Shown: piece after piece, positions 52,579 through 54,518 of the stretch
Layout of the letters: every line of letters begins with the position of its first letter
Position numbering within the stretch: the stretch's first letter is position 1
From: Bacteroidota bacterium
GTDB taxonomy: Bacteria; Bacteroidota; Bacteroidia; Bacteroidales; F082
Direction of reading: 5' to 3'
Length of the DNA stretch: 54,518 bases
Assembly (NCBI GenBank): GCA_002686705.1
Contig: NYYH01000001.1
Location: 1-54,518 of the forward strand
Position numbers and translations under genes: made by a program
The notes under the pieces: model-generated
What the model was told of the DNA's origin: nothing
What the model saw: only the letters and a program-made list of their open reading frames with translations
Databases searched by the model: none

Positions 52579-54498
52579 ATGAATAGAAACTCAATTATTG
52601 GTTTTATCCTCATAGCAGGAATAATGATTGGTTATACATATTGGATGGCACCCTCTGAAGAGGAGCTTGCAAAACAGCAACGCCAAGCAGATTCCATAGC
52701 ACGGATCCAAAGGCATAATGAAGAAGTTCTCGCAAAGTCAACCAAAATATTAGAACAGGCAACTCAACCCGAAACTCCGGAAGAACAGATAACTGAAGTT
52801 ACATCTGAAACGTACTCTGAACTTAAAAGTAAATATGAACTATTTGCAAATGCTGCTCAAGGTGATGAGCAATTATATATTATTGAAAACGATCTGGTTA
52901 AGTTGGAAATAAGTAATAAGGGTGGATATGTTAAAACAGTTGAGTTAAAAAAATATAAGACCTATGATTCACTCCCTGTAATATTATTCAATCCTGAAAC
53001 TACCAGATTTGGATTATCGTTTTTTTCAATAAATAATAGATCAATAAATACGAGGGATCTATATTTTACTCCTAGTGAAAATATATCAAAAAACATGGTT
53101 GTTTCTGGAAACAACTCCCTTTCATTCAGTATGCGGTTGTATACTGATACAGGAGAAGGAGTTGTTAATCCAAATAGCTATATTGAGTACCTGTATAAAA
53201 TTAGTGGCGACAACTACATGTTTGATTTCACAATCAACATTGTTGGAATGGATGGGGTTATTTCTTCAAATTCGAATTATGCTGATTTAAACTGGTTTGC
53301 CGACTTACGTCAACAGGAAAAAACAATCGACCAATTCAATGGATCAACCATTTACTACAAATTCTTTCAGGATGAAGTTGATTACATGTCAGAAACTGAT
53401 GACGATGAAGAACAGATAACTACCAAGTTAAAATGGGTTTCATTTAAACAGCGATTCTTTTCCTCTACAATAGTTGCTAAAAATTCGTTTAACAACGGCA
53501 AACTTACAGTATTTGAAAAGGAAAATCCCGGTTCTGACAGATACCTTAAATCAATGGAAGCCGACTTTGAGCTTCCCATAAACCTAAGAGGTGAAACTAG
53601 CATACCATTTTCTTTTTATTACGGACCAAATAAATTTTATACACTAAAAGCATACGATGTAGATCTTGAAAGGCAAATACCAATTGGCTGGGGATTTTTT
53701 ATTCTTGCATGGATAAATGAATATATTGTGATACCAACATTCGATTGGCTTGGAGGTTATGGGTGGAATTACGGTATTGTTATTCTCGTATTGACTATTA
53801 TGTTGAAAACGTTACTTTTCCCAATCGCGTACAAAACCTATTATTCATCGGCTAAGATGAGGGTATTAAAACCTGAGGTTGACGAGCTATCTAAAAAATT
53901 TCCCAAGAAGGAAGATGCAATGAAAAAGCAACAGGCAGTGATGGCTTTGTATAAAAAGGCAGGTGCCAACCCTGCAGCTGGATGTGTGCCGATGCTTCTC
54001 CAGATGCCTATACTTTTTGCTATGTTCAGGTTCTTTCCTGCTTCAATAGAGCTGCGCCAACAGCCATTTTTATGGGCCCACGACCTATCAAGTTATGATT
54101 CGATTGCAAGTCTGCCGTTTGATATTCCATTTTATGGAGATCATGTTAGCCTTTTTACATTATTAATGACTGTTTCAACAATAATGTACACCTATCTGAA
54201 TAATCAAATGATGGCATCTCAAACAACACAAATGCCAGGTATGAAGACCATGATGTATCTTATGCCTATCATGTTCCTTGGTATTTTTAACAGTTATGCT
54301 TCAGGCTTGAGCTATTATTATTTTCTTGCCAATGTAATTACTTTTGGTCAGATGTTTGTTTTCAGATATGCAATAAATGAAAACAAATTACGTGCCCAGA
54401 TTGAAAGAAATAAAAAGAAACCACCAAAGAAAAAATCAGCTTTCCAGAAAAGACTTGAAGAAGCTGCAAAACAAAAGGGCTCCAATAAAAAACGTTAA
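52579..54498 (+). CDS. yidC: Membrane protein insertase YidC
   Basis: The 639-residue protein has a first membrane helix at about 5-22 and a large periplasmic beta-sandwich (about 85-350: 'NDLVKLEISNKGGYVKTVEL', 'FFSSTIVAKNSF'). The conserved insertase core of five helices follows: 'GGYGWNYGIVILVLTIMLK', 'KMRVLKPEVDELSKKFPK', 'GCVPMLLQMPILFAMFRFF' and 'MPGMKTMMYLMPIMFLGIFN'. The C-terminus is very basic (KKPPKKKSAFQKR), which may contact the ribosome. It inserts and folds inner-membrane proteins, alone or with SecYEG. The gene is complete, with its stop 20 bases before the window end. Confidence 0.97.
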   Translation: MNRNSIIGFILIAGIMIGYTYWMAPSEEELAKQQRQADSIARIQRHNEEVLAKSTKILEQATQPETPEEQITEVTSETYSELKSKYELFANAAQGDEQLYIIENDLVKLEISNKGGYVKTVELKKYKTYDSLPVILFNPETTRFGLSFFSINNRSINTRDLYFTPSENISKNMVVSGNNSLSFSMRLYTDTGEGVVNPNSYIEYLYKISGDNYMFDFTINIVGMDGVISSNSNYADLNWFADLRQQEKTIDQFNGSTIYYKFFQDEVDYMSETDDDEEQITTKLKWVSFKQRFFSSTIVAKNSFNNGKLTVFEKENPGSDRYLKSMEADFELPINLRGETSIPFSFYYGPNKFYTLKAYDVDLERQIPIGWGFFILAWINEYIVIPTFDWLGGYGWNYGIVILVLTIMLKTLLFPIAYKTYYSSAKMRVLKPEVDELSKKFPKKEDAMKKQQAVMALYKKAGANPAAGCVPMLLQMPILFAMFRFFPASIELRQQPFLWAHDLSSYDSIASLPFDIPFYGDHVSLFTLLMTVSTIMYTYLNNQMMASQTTQMPGMKTMMYLMPIMFLGIFNSYASGLSYYYFLANVITFGQMFVFRYAINENKLRAQIERNKKKPPKKKSAFQKRLEEAAKQKGSNKKR

Positions 54499-54518
54499 GT
54501 TTTTAAATAATTCTAAGC

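Overview
The window is low-GC chromosomal DNA from a member of the Bacteroidota, probably the Bacteroidales/Marinilabiliales side. Several things point there: a secreted protein with a type IX secretion C-terminal sorting domain, a 288-residue primary sigma factor without region 1.1, DUF4834-YfhO gene pairing, DNRLRE and LamG surface proteins, little sign of Shine-Dalgarno sites, and many upstream TAnnTTTG (-7) boxes, some with a TTG/TTTG about 18-19 bases further upstream. I see no rRNA, tRNA, CRISPR array, insertion sequence or phage gene.

Layout. 1-11 kb is an envelope/glycan region: a LamG surface protein, a GT4 glycosyltransferase, a Cys-rich SAM methyltransferase, a Wzx-type flippase, a GpsA-like dehydrogenase, a DNRLRE lipoprotein, and a leftward DUF4834-yfhO-GT4 operon. 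11-23 kb is mostly housekeeping: rpmH (missed by length-filtered ORF calling), an MFS-pepD operon, rsmG, a LysM glucosaminidase, valS and pyruvate carboxylase. 23-36 kb holds an AsmA-like protein, MATE and MFS transporters, a tandem YCII protein, a third GT4 enzyme, an AGCS symporter with a helix-hairpin-helix protein and a POT transporter, and a large T9SS-exported protein. 36-37.4 kb has two RNA methyltransferases (TrmH family and MnmD).

37.6-41.95 kb is the most unusual part: a compact rightward operon of a coiled-coil protein, a single-pass membrane protein with BON-like and OmpA-like periplasmic modules, a Rab/Ras-like small GTPase and a soluble PAS-type histidine kinase. It looks like an envelope-to-cytoplasm signalling or positioning module. 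The coiled-coil gene carries an in-frame TAA, with 69 further open codons of the same coiled-coil character after it.

42-54.5 kb is conserved core: ygiQ and dapF leftward, a DegP/HtrA protease whose export signal is out of frame with its catalytic part, rpoD, gap, pyrG, a leftward SPFH / PH-like membrane protein / ribbon-helix-helix operon, and yidC. The two disrupted genes (coiled-coil and degP) are single-base-scale lesions, so real mutation, recoding and assembly error all need to be separated.
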